From: a virus
DNA: 49,706 nucleotides
IMG/VR virus record: IMGVR_UViG_3300025093_000031
Location: 1 to 49,706 of that record
Strand: one strand, 5' to 3'
Shown: positions 40,435 through 47,944 of the stretch, piece after piece
Numbering within the stretch: position 1 is the stretch's first letter
Layout of the letters: every line of letters starts with the position of its first letter
Notes under the pieces: generated by a model
Seen by the model: the letters and a program-made list of their open reading frames with translations, nothing else
Told to the model about the DNA's origin: nothing
The model's database searches: none
Program-made: the position numbers and the translations under genes

Positions 40435-41285
40435 ATTAGATCTGGATCATAGACATTACAGTTGGTCACCTGGGCGTAATACTCCTCAACAATCTTGTAC
40501 CAATCTTCCCGAAGGGAATCTAAAAACCTTCGAGAGATTTTAAAAACCTGGGTACGTACCGGAGTAGACACAAGAATTGCCGCCTGCTGTACTTTCATTC
40601 CTAAGGTTTGTTCAATAGCAATGTCGTATGCAGCCAGTTGTTTACATGTTTTTTTAAATTTCATATGACCGCCGAGCAAGTCACGCCACTCTTGGGAGCC
40701 CTTCTCCAAATCTTTGGGCCACTTGCGGCTATATGGTTTGACGCTGGTTTTCAGATCAGCGAGCGTAAGTTTATTATTAGCGACGGCAATAATATCAGGG
40801 GCACCAGCCCAAGCACGTCCTTCTCCGTCACAACCCCATACACGAGCAACATCATCAGCGCCAATAGTGAAGTCAAACTTATCCAGAACAGGGGATTCGG
40901 CCCAAAGGACTTCCTGGAATTGATCCAGAATTGACGGCATGCCTGCCCAAAAGTCTGCATATTCCTCTTTGATTTCAGGGTTTTTGTTCCCTTTGAGGTA
41001 CTGCTCCATACCATAGTGAATGGCAGTGCCCCGCTCGGCTGCTTGTTCTTTGACACCTGGATTTGCTTTTGACCACATTTCAAGCTTCCGTTTGTTTGCT
41101 TCGGAAGCTGTTTCGCTGATGATAGTAGTTACAGACGGCGCAGGTCCAGTGGGTAACGGCGTTGTATAGTGACGTTTTCCGTTAAGCGTAATTCTGGCTG
41201 CGGTCCGGTTAATCGACCGCATCATTTCTGGTTGCTCGTCCTTGGCCTTAATCCAAGGATCGTGTGTATTTATTTTAGCAACCAT
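40431..41285 (-). CDS. PD-(D/E)XK nuclease, 284 aa
   Basis: Catalytic blocks are GTAIHYGMEQYL (motif I His region), GAPDIIAVANNKLTLADLKT (the D...DxK core) and CKQLAAYDIAIEQ (QxxxY), the order seen in RecB/Cas4-like exonucleases. It probably processes DNA ends in recombination or degrades host DNA. The N-terminus (PLPTGPAPSVTTIISETASE) resembles cyanophage exonucleases. Lies downstream of nothing on its strand; convergent with the 39892 gene. Confidence 0.87.
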   Translation of the reverse strand: MVAKINTHDPWIKAKDEQPEMMRSINRTAARITLNGKRHYTTPLPTGPAPSVTTIISETASEANKRKLEMWSKANPGVKEQAAERGTAIHYGMEQYLKGNKNPEIKEEYADFWAGMPSILDQFQEVLWAESPVLDKFDFTIGADDVARVWGCDGEGRAWAGAPDIIAVANNKLTLADLKTSVKPYSRKWPKDLEKGSQEWRDLLGGHMKFKKTCKQLAAYDIAIEQTLGMKVQQAAILVSTPVRTQVFKISRRFLDSLREDWYKIVEEYYAQVTNCNVYDPDLI

Positions 41286-41336
41286 TGATGGTTTTGTATA
41301 TTGCTGCTAATTTAGCATGAAAAGAACTGGAGTGCA

Positions 41337-41441
41337 GTGGACGACTTTAACTACACAATTGCCTCGATCCTGGGCGCCATGTTCCTTGTGATTAGCATGG
41401 ATGCCTACCTTTTCTTTACTGAAGTCCTCTCACGTCAATGA
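41337..41441 (+). CDS. Tiny membrane protein, 34 aa
   Basis: GTG 41337 follows GGAG by 4 nt. Product: a single hydrophobic helix, NYTIASILGAMFLVISMDAY, between short polar ends. Stop overlaps the next start as ATGA. Its function is unknown; it resembles small single-span membrane proteins. Confidence 0.55.
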   Translation: MDDFNYTIASILGAMFLVISMDAYLFFTEVLSRQ

Positions 41442-41605
41442 CCATGGGATCCAACCTTACACGCTTCTATTACGACTTTGATGACGATTGTCGAACTGGC
41501 TGCTTTGAAGGCCTGGTATTTGAGGATGTCGAAACCATTGAAGCAGATCAACGAGAACTGGAACTAAAGCAACAAGATATCCCTTATACTCGGATTGATC
41601 TGTAA
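41438..41605 (+). CDS. Small acidic protein, 55 aa
   Basis: ATG 41438 overlaps the previous stop. Product begins MTMGSNLTRFYYDFDDDCRT and is acidic throughout (FEDVETIEADQRELEL). Possibly structural or regulatory; unknown. Confidence 0.5.
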   Translation: MTMGSNLTRFYYDFDDDCRTGCFEGLVFEDVETIEADQRELELKQQDIPYTRIDL

Positions 41606-41616
41606 CCAATGGCGTT

Positions 41617-42279
41617 GTGAAGCTTGCCGCCAAGGATATTACCTTATATGCCGTATGCCTGGAGCATTGTCATGTGAGGTTTGATTCCAATGCCCGCATT
41701 ATCTCATTTTATGGAGATCAAGGGCCACATGCAGACGTTAATCCATATTGGGGTGAGCTTAGCTGCATGTACACTCTCTGGAACGAGTGTACAGATCCAT
41801 TTTTTGGTATTGTAAATTACCGTCGCAATTGGGAGGAACGATTCCTTAGTACCGCTGAGGATGACACGTTGTATATCCCACGCCATGTCACCTTCCCGTT
41901 TTCAGTGCAACAACAGTTTTCTCAAGGCCATGGTGGCGGCCTGGATGAAACTGTGGAGTTGTCTTTAGAGATGGCACGTGCCAAGAAGATTCCATTGACT
42001 GAGGAGATGCTTTTGGAGATGTGGTCTCAACCTAAGTTCTTTGAAACGCTCCAGGTGATGGGTCCAAACGATGCCATGAACCAATACTTTGATGTTGTGT
42101 TTGACATCCTCCTCCCTATTTGGGAAGAGGCTAAAGACTACTTTACATCTCAAGGTGGTTACAATAGGCGTGGCCCAGCCTTCTTGATGGAACGTCTGCT
42201 TACAGCAGTGTTCTTAAATAAGGAGCACTTTTTTGGTTCCCAAAAGATTCAAGAAATCCCTTTCGTTCTTTATCGATAA
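41617..42279 (+). CDS. DUF4422-type glycosyltransferase-like protein, 220 aa
   Basis: GTG start. The core GDQGPHADVNPYWGELSCMY, with TDPFFGIVNYRRNW and GPAFLMERLLTAVF, matches the DUF4422 pattern (often in polysaccharide clusters and thought to be sugar transferases). It starts the surface-sugar cassette with GT32, SDR and aminotransferase-fold genes. Substrate not predictable. Confidence 0.75.
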   Translation: MKLAAKDITLYAVCLEHCHVRFDSNARIISFYGDQGPHADVNPYWGELSCMYTLWNECTDPFFGIVNYRRNWEERFLSTAEDDTLYIPRHVTFPFSVQQQFSQGHGGGLDETVELSLEMARAKKIPLTEEMLLEMWSQPKFFETLQVMGPNDAMNQYFDVVFDILLPIWEEAKDYFTSQGGYNRRGPAFLMERLLTAVFLNKEHFFGSQKIQEIPFVLYR

Positions 42280-42281
42280 TT

Positions 42282-42989
42282 ATGCAGATTACGCAAATCT
42301 ATCTAACTGATAATGATTCAGATCTTTCCCTTTTCTTAAAGCAAGCAACTGATTCCGTGCGTAGCTGCTTCCCAGATCTACCTCACAAGATCTACAACAA
42401 TCAAGAGGTTGAACAATTCCTGGAAGAGCACTATGGCGAGGATGTTATTAATGCTTACCGCAAGGTCAAACCCTACTCCTACAAGTGTGACCTGGCACGT
42501 TACTGCATCGCCAATATAGTTGGTGGCTGGTACTTTGATATCTCCTTGCGTTGTCAGACGGGAGTCAAATTACCTGATGATTGCAGACTACTTGCGTTCC
42601 GTGATATCAACTTATACACAAAAGTGTCTTGGGCGTGTGATGGCGCTGCGTTTTACACAGTTCCTGATAATGAAGTATTAGATGAAGCAATCTTTCAGAT
42701 TGTTCGTAACATCGAAGACAATTACTATGGCTTGACACCGTTATGTCCTACAGGCCCCACTGCATGGGGCAAGGCAATTGCTGTAAGTAACATTGATGAC
42801 AAAGTAATTTTTGGTGATTCTGTCGAATTGACACCCAATCATTACAACAAGAACAAAGCCCTTGTTCTACCAGATGGAACAATTTTTGCGTTAAAGAAAC
42901 CTTCCTCTGGGGGCGACCTCAAATCTCTTGGCGCTACCGGTGTAAACAACTACAATGACCTTTGGTACACCGCCGACTTGTACAACTGA
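42282..42989 (+). CDS. GT32-like glycosyltransferase, 235 aa
   Basis: VKPYSYKCDLARYCIANIVG followed by GWYFDIS matches the capsular-type GT32 block (aDxxRYxxL...GGxYxD), though the last Asp of the usual DxD is Ser. N-terminus QITQIYLTDNDSDLSLFLKQ fits the nucleotide-sugar fold. Ends 1 nt before the SDR gene. Likely transfers a sugar in the same pathway. Confidence 0.72.
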   Translation: MQITQIYLTDNDSDLSLFLKQATDSVRSCFPDLPHKIYNNQEVEQFLEEHYGEDVINAYRKVKPYSYKCDLARYCIANIVGGWYFDISLRCQTGVKLPDDCRLLAFRDINLYTKVSWACDGAAFYTVPDNEVLDEAIFQIVRNIEDNYYGLTPLCPTGPTAWGKAIAVSNIDDKVIFGDSVELTPNHYNKNKALVLPDGTIFALKKPSSGGDLKSLGATGVNNYNDLWYTADLYN

Positions 42990-42990
42990 A

Positions 42991-43836
42991 ATGGATCTAA
43001 CACTTTACGGCGGCACCGGAATCATTGGTAGTTACTACCGTGGCATGTACGGCGGAGAATATGTGCCCCGTGGATATGCAGTCCCATTCACGGAAGATGT
43101 TTTATACCTAATTAGTACCACCGACAACTCCAATATCCATACCAATCCTCAGCTTGACATTCACACAAACCTTACGGTGTTAGCTGATCACCTGGCGCAC
43201 TGTAAAGACTTTGGCGTCAAAACATTTAACTTTGTTAGCAGCTGGTTTGTTTACGGGCCTAAATATACTAAGCCTACGGAATATGCTATCTGTGATCCCA
43301 ATGGTTTTTATTCTGTAACTAAGTATGCAGCCGAGAAGTTAGTCATGGAGTACTGCCAGGCTCATGATATGAATTGGCGTATTTTACGTCTTGGAAATGT
43401 TTATGGTGGCCCTGATAAGGGTACAGAAAAGCGCAATGCCCTTCACCGTATTATTCAATTCTTAAGAAAAGATAAAGATATTGAGGTGTATCGAGGCTTG
43501 TCTCGTGACTACATTCACATCCAAGATGTGTGTCGAGGCATCAACCACGCATGTCGCAAAGGAAATCTCAATACCATCTACAACATTGGTACTGGGATTG
43601 AGACCACGCTTTTTGACTGCGTTGAGTACTGCAAACAATCTTTAGGTTCAGACAGCAAAATAACTATCATCCCCGCCAAAGGTAGTTATAATCAAGCCAT
43701 CAGGTTTAGCTTGGATTGCACCAGGCTTTTCAACCTTGGCTATACGCCTTGCATATCCCTTCGTGATGGGCTGGAAGATTTATGTCACGCTCAAAAGTTT
43801 TGTACTCCGGTCCGTACTTTGACGGGACCGAAGTAG
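42991..43836 (+). CDS. Extended SDR nucleotide-sugar epimerase/dehydratase-like, 281 aa
   Basis: ATG 42991 is right after the GT32 stop. The NAD-binding GGTGIIGS motif is at the start; YSVTKYAAEK supplies Tyr and Lys; ILRLGNVYGGPDKGT and SRDYIHIQDVCRGI are typical of GDP/dTDP-sugar epimerases. Length is slightly short for the family (~300-330). It probably interconverts a nucleotide-sugar used by the adjacent dehydrase or transferases. Overlaps the next gene by 55 nt. Confidence 0.85.
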   Translation: MDLTLYGGTGIIGSYYRGMYGGEYVPRGYAVPFTEDVLYLISTTDNSNIHTNPQLDIHTNLTVLADHLAHCKDFGVKTFNFVSSWFVYGPKYTKPTEYAICDPNGFYSVTKYAAEKLVMEYCQAHDMNWRILRLGNVYGGPDKGTEKRNALHRIIQFLRKDKDIEVYRGLSRDYIHIQDVCRGINHACRKGNLNTIYNIGTGIETTLFDCVEYCKQSLGSDSKITIIPAKGSYNQAIRFSLDCTRLFNLGYTPCISLRDGLEDLCHAQKFCTPVRTLTGPK

Positions 43837-45038
43837 AGGCTGCAATCTCCACCTTACGTGAAGGAGCTTGGTACCCAGCGGGCAAGGAGGTCGATAAATT
43901 TGAACGCGCTTTCTCCAAGAAGTTTGGGTTTACTTCATCTCTTATGGTGAACAGCGGCAGCTCTGCCAACTTGGTAATGATTGCTGCGCTGAAAAAATAT
44001 TTTGATTGGCCGGATGGCGCTGAGGTTATTGTCAGTGTTGTTGGGTTCCCGACCACCGTCAATCCAATTATTCAGAATGGCCTGACTCCTAAGTTTGTGG
44101 ATATTACATGGGATGATTTGAATTGGGACTTAGATCAAGTAGAAGATGCGATCACGGACAAAACCGTTGCTGTATTCAGTAGCCCTGTTTTGGGTAATAG
44201 TTACGATCTGGATCGTCTACTCGATATCTGTGATGCGCACTCCATCCTTTATGTAGCAGACAATTGTGATTCCCTTGGCTCTAAGTGGGATGGCGAGTAT
44301 CTGACAAAGTATGCAGCCGCTGCATCTTGTTCATTTTATCCGGCGCACCACATCACAACCTTTGAAGGGGGTATGGTCTCCTCTAGTTTCCCTGGATTGA
44401 CAGAGCTCGCTCGTCAGTTTGCTTGGTGGGGACGCGACTGTTATTGCGTGGGCCAGTGCAACCTACTTGCCAATGGCTCTTGTGGTGAACGTTTCAAAGC
44501 ATGGCTACCTGATTATGACGTGGTTATTGATCACAAGTATGTATTCAGCCAGATTGGTTACAACTTAAAGCCGTTGGATCTACAGGGTTCCGTCGGTCAA
44601 GTACAACTGGACAAATTTGAGGAAATCCACACAATTCGCCGTCTTAACTACAAGACAATTGTGGATTATTTTCAGGACTACCCTGCAGAAGTTAAGATCA
44701 TTGGCGAGAAACCTTTAGCAGAAACCTCGTGGTTTGGTGTGCCAATTGTATGTGACAACCCAAATGTTAAACAGGCTTTACAACAGCATCTCGAAAGCTC
44801 TGGTATCCAGACACGCAACTACTTTGCTGGCAATCTTTTGTTGCATCCAGCTTATCGACATCTTGGTAATGCCAAAGATTTTCCCAATGCTTATGACGTA
44901 CTCAAGCGCGTCTTTTTCTTGGGTACATCACCGTCTCTTTCTTATGATGACCTGCATTATGTAGGGAAAACCATCCATGGCTTCCTGGTAAACACACCAG
45001 TTAAAGCTGATGGCTATAGCTATTGTCTTGATCTATAG
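43782..45038 (+). CDS. E1/RfbH-like PLP-dependent 3-dehydrase (DegT family), 418 aa
   Basis: DegT/DnrJ/EryC1 fold: MVNSGSSANLVMIAALKK at the cofactor loop, VADNCDSLGSKWDGEY, and SFYPAHHITTFEGGMV, where the usual PLP Lys is His. Lys-to-His here is the mark of CDP-4-keto-6-deoxyglucose 3-dehydrase (RfbH, E1) and ColD rather than aminotransferases. Cysteines in GRDCYCVGQCNLLANGSC fit the [2Fe-2S] ligand cluster of E1 enzymes. It would remove O3 to form a 3,6-dideoxyhexose. A partner E3-type reductase is not in this window. Confidence 0.85.
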   Translation: MSRSKVLYSGPYFDGTEVEAAISTLREGAWYPAGKEVDKFERAFSKKFGFTSSLMVNSGSSANLVMIAALKKYFDWPDGAEVIVSVVGFPTTVNPIIQNGLTPKFVDITWDDLNWDLDQVEDAITDKTVAVFSSPVLGNSYDLDRLLDICDAHSILYVADNCDSLGSKWDGEYLTKYAAAASCSFYPAHHITTFEGGMVSSSFPGLTELARQFAWWGRDCYCVGQCNLLANGSCGERFKAWLPDYDVVIDHKYVFSQIGYNLKPLDLQGSVGQVQLDKFEEIHTIRRLNYKTIVDYFQDYPAEVKIIGEKPLAETSWFGVPIVCDNPNVKQALQQHLESSGIQTRNYFAGNLLLHPAYRHLGNAKDFPNAYDVLKRVFFLGTSPSLSYDDLHYVGKTIHGFLVNTPVKADGYSYCLDL

Positions 45039-45107
45039 TTAGTAGAGGCGTTAAGTACACAGATGTTGTTGATTGCACCTATAGTAAGAACACCGAAAGA
45101 ATCCGAG

Positions 45108-45320
45108 ATGTCCCTCTCTACCCAAGTCAAAGAATCCCTGGATCAAGCAGCGTCCTGTTTACGTGAAGCCCTTGCTTTTGCAGCACGCACTGAGCATCCA
45201 ATCACCGTTAATTCACTGTCTGATCTTTTGATTCGCATTGAATCATTGGAGCAAGTCGATGATTTAATGCAAGCTTTTGCTCAAAAGGATGGCGAAAAGA
45301 AGAATCCTTACCGAGGCTGA
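45108..45320 (+). CDS. Small helical protein, 70 aa
   Basis: ATG 45108 preferred over 45063 because the protein then starts in typical form (MSLSTQVKESLDQAASCLRE). Helical, with LIRIESLEQVDDLMQAFAQ as a likely coiled coil. Similar small proteins are common in cyanophages. It overlaps the next gene by 32 nt. Confidence 0.6.
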   Translation: MSLSTQVKESLDQAASCLREALAFAARTEHPITVNSLSDLLIRIESLEQVDDLMQAFAQKDGEKKNPYRG

Positions 45321-45456
45321 ACGCCTCGAAAGATATCTAGCGACGTTACCGATACCTAAGCCGACTGCTAAGGAAATGGAGCAGGTATTATCGCGTCCAT
45401 GCAGGTGGCGTAAAATATTAGAAGAGCGTAATAAAAATCCTGATGGCCCAGGATGA
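45289..45456 (+). CDS. Small basic protein, 55 aa
   Basis: ATG 45289 within the 3' end of the previous gene in another frame. Product begins MAKRRILTEAERLERYLATL and ends RNKNPDGPG. Basic and helical. Its end overlaps the next start at 45443. The natural composition supports a real gene despite no separate ribosome-binding site. Confidence 0.5.
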   Translation: MAKRRILTEAERLERYLATLPIPKPTAKEMEQVLSRPCRWRKILEERNKNPDGPG

Positions 45457-45727
45457 TAGCAAGTACACTAAACCAGAATTACGTGAGCGGATTAAAAACC
45501 GCATCATGAATAGTTCTAAGGGCGGCAAACCAGGTCAGTGGTCTGCACGCCGCTCACAGATGCTTGCACGTGAGTACGAAGAAGCGGGTGGTGGGTACAA
45601 AGGTGGTAAGGGCGAAAAACAAAAGTCATTAGAGAAGTGGGGCAAAGAAAAGTGGATGACAAAGGACGAGTATGAAAAAAGAAAAAAGGCTAAGTCTGCA
45701 GCCAAGAAGTATAAGGAGGATAAGTGA
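45443..45727 (+). CDS. Lys-rich DUF5872-like protein, 94 aa
   Basis: The pattern YKGGKGEKQKSLEKWGKEKW followed by MTKDEYEKRKKAKSAAKKYK is a basic repeated module resembling DUF5872 proteins of phages and algal viruses. It probably binds nucleic acid. Its last 20 nt are repeated before the gene at 46033. Overlaps the 45727 gene. Confidence 0.55.
   Translation: MAQDDSKYTKPELRERIKNRIMNSSKGGKPGQWSARRSQMLAREYEEAGGGYKGGKGEKQKSLEKWGKEKWMTKDEYEKRKKAKSAAKKYKEDK
45699..45718 (+). repeat. 20-nt repeat carrying AAGGAG, copy 1
   Basis: CAGCCAAGAAGTATAAGGAG is identical to 46005-46024. Both copies end in a Shine-Dalgarno a few nt before a start codon (45727 and 46033). Confidence 0.85.
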
Positions 45728-45993
45728 TGCAGCTAGCAGGTAAATACTCTGGTAGTCAAACTGGATATACGCCAGATGTATTTCCGGATCAAGTGTTTAT
45801 GCAAGAGATTGCAAAACAAAGTCAAAACGACCCGGAAATGAGGCAAGCAGCTCTTGAATATCAGTACCCTTTCAAGATGTCTGAGCTGTTAAATAGTAAT
45901 TATTCACCTCACGTTAAAGAGGCAATTGCAAATGCTGCTAGCTATAAACAGCAAACCTGGTCTCAAGTAAAAAATAGATATGGCTTACGATAA
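45727..45993 (+). CDS. Small virion-type protein, 88 aa (paralogue of 22848 gene)
   Basis: MQLAGKYSGSQTGYTPDVFP and EYQYPFKMSELLNSNYSPHV correspond to the 22848 product. An extra C-terminal tail (YKQQTWSQVKNRYGLR) is present. A good AAGGAG site precedes ATG 45727. Same relative place (after a basic Lys-rich gene) as at 22.8 kb. Function unknown. Confidence 0.65.
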   Translation: MQLAGKYSGSQTGYTPDVFPDQVFMQEIAKQSQNDPEMRQAALEYQYPFKMSELLNSNYSPHVKEAIANAASYKQQTWSQVKNRYGLR

Positions 45994-46033
45994 GGTCAAA
46001 TCTTCAGCCAAGAAGTATAAGGAGAACAAGTAA
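45980..46033 (+). other. 17-codon mini-ORF, remnant of a duplicated gene end
   Basis: ATG 45980 to TAA 46033: the product MAYDKVKSSAKKYKENK mirrors the end of the 45443 protein (AKSAAKKYKEDK). It overlaps the previous stop and the next ATG, and brings the repeated AAGGAG. It may be a coupling peptide or the scar of a duplication. Confidence 0.45.
46005..46024 (+). repeat. 20-nt repeat carrying AAGGAG, copy 2
   Basis: Identical to 45699-45718; lies 8 nt before the 46033 start. Confidence 0.85.
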
Positions 46034-46941
46034 TGGGCGATCTATTTCAAAAATTCCTTAATCGCGTAAACCGTGGTTACAGTCAAGTAGATAAGAATGT
46101 ATTTGGAGGATTCCTCCCCGGCGGATCAGCAAGTCCAGTATCTCCTATAAAAAAGAAAACGCAACAACAAACAACTACTGCAGTTAAGACCGTCGCTGGC
46201 GGTTTGATGAATCAATTGCCTGATCGCATCAATCTTTTTGGGCGTTATGTAACAGGAGTTGGCAATACTAATTTACAACTTGATCCTTCCACATTAAGTG
46301 GATTAAGAGCAGCTGCATCTCCTGATCCAATGGCAAAAGGAATGGTTCCAAATCCTTTCAAAACACCAGAAGAACTTTTAGTTCGATTAGAAAAACAACT
46401 TGAAACAAGTGATCCACGAAACTTGAACAGCCCCTTGGGAAAGGAATTAAAACAAGTCGTTGAAGAAGGCAGAAAGAATAGAACAGCCCCTGATTTTGTT
46501 TTGGGACCTGTTCCTGCTTATGGGCCTGGGCTTCCTCGCTCTGGCGCTTATCAACCATATCAAAATCAAAGCATTGGGAAAGAAGTAACCAATACATTGG
46601 GATCTTTTAATACAGAAGTCGTCCCTGGAAAATCAATTCGTTTTATAGATACATACGATATGACTAATCTTTCTGAAGACCCCGATCTTGTTTCAGGTAA
46701 ATTCCAACCAATCAAAGCCCTGGAGGAAATACAAAGCATTTGGAATCCAACAAAAGGCAGTTTAAATCGCAGTATACCGCAATTTGCAAAAAATGAAATG
46801 GGCCAAGGTAAATACGGCGACATTAAAACAGCCGCTAGTTCTCCTGTTGCAAGTCCAGCCACTGCAGTTGGAAGAGCATTACTTTATGCAATGCCCTTGA
46901 AACCAACTCCATATTCAATTGATGTAACTATTCCTTACTAA
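46033..46941 (+). CDS. Virion-type protein, 302 aa (paralogue of 47941 gene)
   Basis: The N-terminus (LFQKFLNRVNRGYSQVDKNV then FGGFLPGG) is clearly related to the minus-strand product of 47941-48858 (LFQQFLNQVNRGYGQLDKKV, FGGALPGG). The rest is Asn/Pro/Lys/Gly-rich, with further weak parallels (GSFNTEVVPGKSIRFIDTYD against YDFNSYNVSTPLFAPG). Possibly an internal virion or tail component. The pair is in opposite orientation with the tRNA/HNH island in between. Confidence 0.6.
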   Translation: MGDLFQKFLNRVNRGYSQVDKNVFGGFLPGGSASPVSPIKKKTQQQTTTAVKTVAGGLMNQLPDRINLFGRYVTGVGNTNLQLDPSTLSGLRAAASPDPMAKGMVPNPFKTPEELLVRLEKQLETSDPRNLNSPLGKELKQVVEEGRKNRTAPDFVLGPVPAYGPGLPRSGAYQPYQNQSIGKEVTNTLGSFNTEVVPGKSIRFIDTYDMTNLSEDPDLVSGKFQPIKALEEIQSIWNPTKGSLNRSIPQFAKNEMGQGKYGDIKTAASSPVASPATAVGRALLYAMPLKPTPYSIDVTIPY

Positions 46942-46943
46942 TT

Positions 46944-47147
46944 ATGGCAGACAAGGCTATACAAAAGGGATATACCAAGCGTTACCTACCAGAAAAAGCT
47001 TGGGCCTCACTGTCAAAAGAAGAACGTGAGGAAACTGATCAGAAGAAAAGAGAAGGTAGCAGGCAAGGCAAACAGTTCATACCAAACACAGAGAAAGCAA
47101 AGAGAGCTGGTCGCGCTGCACGTCGTTATCGCGACAGTAAATCATGA
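46944..47147 (+). CDS. Basic DUF5872-like small protein, 67 aa
   Basis: MADKAIQKGYTKRYLPEKAW and LSKEEREETDQKKREGSRQG followed by KAKRAGRAARRYRDSKS form a highly basic, helical protein; the AKRAGRAARRY block is typical of small cyanophage/algal-virus DUF5872-type proteins. Starts 2 nt after the 46033 gene. Nucleic-acid binding likely. Confidence 0.6.
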   Translation: MADKAIQKGYTKRYLPEKAWASLSKEEREETDQKKREGSRQGKQFIPNTEKAKRAGRAARRYRDSKS

Positions 47148-47160
47148 TATCCTGACATGC

Positions 47161-47294
47161 AGAGCACTTCAGCTCTGGGAGTAATAGTCGAACACTCCCT
47201 CACGTAACGTACGTAACTCACGCCTCGGCCCGAGAGACTTAACGTTTGAGCAGGAAGGAAACTCTTGCCCCGGCTTAGTACACCGGGGTTTTTT
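47161..47294 (+). ncRNA. Structured RNA with intrinsic terminator
   Basis: Consecutive stems are visible: AGAGC/GCTCT (47161-47176), GGGAGT/ACTCCC (47177-47199), CTCG/CGAG (47224-47234) and the terminator. No ORF fits. It may be a separate small RNA or the 3' UTR of the basic-protein operon. No match to a known RNA family was recognised. Confidence 0.5.
47268..47294 (+). terminator. Strong Rho-independent terminator
   Basis: CCCCGG and CCGGGG pair around a 9-nt loop, followed by TTTTTT (47289-47294). It separates the protein genes from the tRNA region. Confidence 0.92.
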
Positions 47295-47297
47295 GTG

Positions 47298-47303
47298 TAT
47301 AAT
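47298..47303 (+). promoter_or_regulatory. -10 box TATAAT for the tRNA region
   Basis: A perfect TATAAT with TG upstream (TGTGTATAAT) immediately after the terminator; no clear -35. It is placed to transcribe the structured RNA/tRNA block. Confidence 0.55.
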
Positions 47304-47316
47304 AATTGTGTTCCCC

Positions 47317-47375
47317 CTCTCTTTCTGATGGGGCAGCTGTGGTGACTCGTTAGGCCCTGGAGCCTAGAAGGAGAG
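47317..47375 (+). ncRNA. Long-stem structured RNA element
   Basis: CTCTCTTTC (47317-47325) pairs with GAAGGAGAG (47367-47375) over 9 bp, and TAGGC/GCCTA (47351-47366) stacks directly on it around CCTGGA. The 25 nt 47326-47350 are unpaired or bulged. It is not a recognisable tRNA. Confidence 0.45.
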
Positions 47376-47385
47376 CCGAGATAGA

Positions 47386-47457
47386 GGTGCAGTCCCTGAT
47401 TGGATACGCCTGGTTAACTCACAGCCCGATTGTCGGTAAGCCAGTCACACTGCATCC
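47386..47457 (+). ncRNA. tRNA-like element (72 nt, isotype unclear)
   Basis: GGTGCAG pairs with CTGCATC (47450-47456) in a 7-bp acceptor-like stem, and the D-loop-like TGATTGGATAC follows. No proper T-loop or 5-bp anticodon stem is visible; a long internal stem (CTGG..CCAG) is present instead. It may be a degenerate or reshaped tRNA. Confidence 0.35.
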
Positions 47458-47461
47458 ATCA

Positions 47462-47562
47462 CACTCAGTCCGATCTAATTGGATAGGACGGCACCTGTTG
47501 ATGTACTGGACGCAGTGCTATACACAGGGAATGCGGTAAAGGTTCGAATCCTTTCTGAGTGC
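47462..47562 (+). tRNA. tRNA with oversized anticodon region (isotype undetermined)
   Basis: Acceptor CACTCAG (47462-47468) pairs with CTGAGTG (47555-47561); the T arm is perfect (AAAGG-TTCGAAT-CCTTT, 47538-47554); the D loop has AATTGGATAGG. Between D and T arms lie ~48 nt, including CCTGT/ACAGG and an inner GTACTG/CAGTGC stem, so no standard 7-nt anticodon loop can be assigned. At ~100 nt it is longer than class II tRNAs. It may contain a small insertion. Confidence 0.65.
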
Positions 47563-47566
47563 TTAA

Positions 47567-47637
47567 CGGGGTGTAGTAGAAAAGTATCACACTGCTTTTG
47601 GGAAGCAGAGGAGAAGGGGCAGTACCTTCCATCCCGA
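47567..47637 (+). tRNA. tRNA-Pro(TGG) with non-canonical elbow
   Basis: Acceptor CGGGGTG/CATCCCG is intact (one G-T) with A discriminator. The anticodon arm CTGCT-TTTGGGA-AGCAG gives anticodon TGG. The T stem GAAGG/CCTTC is intact, but its loop is GGCAGTA instead of TTCGANN, and the D region (AGTAGAAAAGTATCAC) lacks the GG that would contact it and has only a weak stem. No encoded CCA. It begins 5 nt after the previous tRNA. Confidence 0.8.
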
Positions 47638-47689
47638 TATAAACAATTTCAATAATTGACGTATATTGGTAATACTAATAACGTCATCA

Positions 47690-47944
47690 ATGGCTTGGGC
47701 CGACGCCAAGAAACGCATCGACAAGAATAGAAAGAAGCTTCTGGATTACAAGAAGACTTTGCAATGCCAGAAGTGTGGGTTGGATGATCATCGTGTCCTT
47801 GAGTTCCACCATGTAGGCGACAAGGACAATAACATCTCATCCATGGTGAACCACGGTTACTCCTGGAGCAGGGTAGAAGAAGAGATCAGTAAATGTATTC
47901 CACTCTGCTGCAATTGTCACAGGCTGGAGCATTGGATTAGTTAA
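47690..47944 (+). CDS. Small HNH endonuclease, 84 aa
   Basis: ATG 47690 gives MAWADAKKRIDKNRKKLLDY. The zinc/catalytic blocks are LQCQKCGLDDHRVLEFHHVG and CIPLCCNCHRLEHW, a minimal HNH fold. Placed directly after the tRNAs, a frequent insertion site for mobile genes. An upstream start at 47666 is rejected. Probably a homing endonuclease. Confidence 0.82.
   Translation: MAWADAKKRIDKNRKKLLDYKKTLQCQKCGLDDHRVLEFHHVGDKDNNISSMVNHGYSWSRVEEEISKCIPLCCNCHRLEHWIS

Noticed and set aside
47386-47457. Confident call of a tRNA-Leu(TAA)
   Set aside because: A TAA triplet follows a T in a loop-like stretch, but the anticodon stem does not pair and no T loop exists; only a tRNA-like label is justified.
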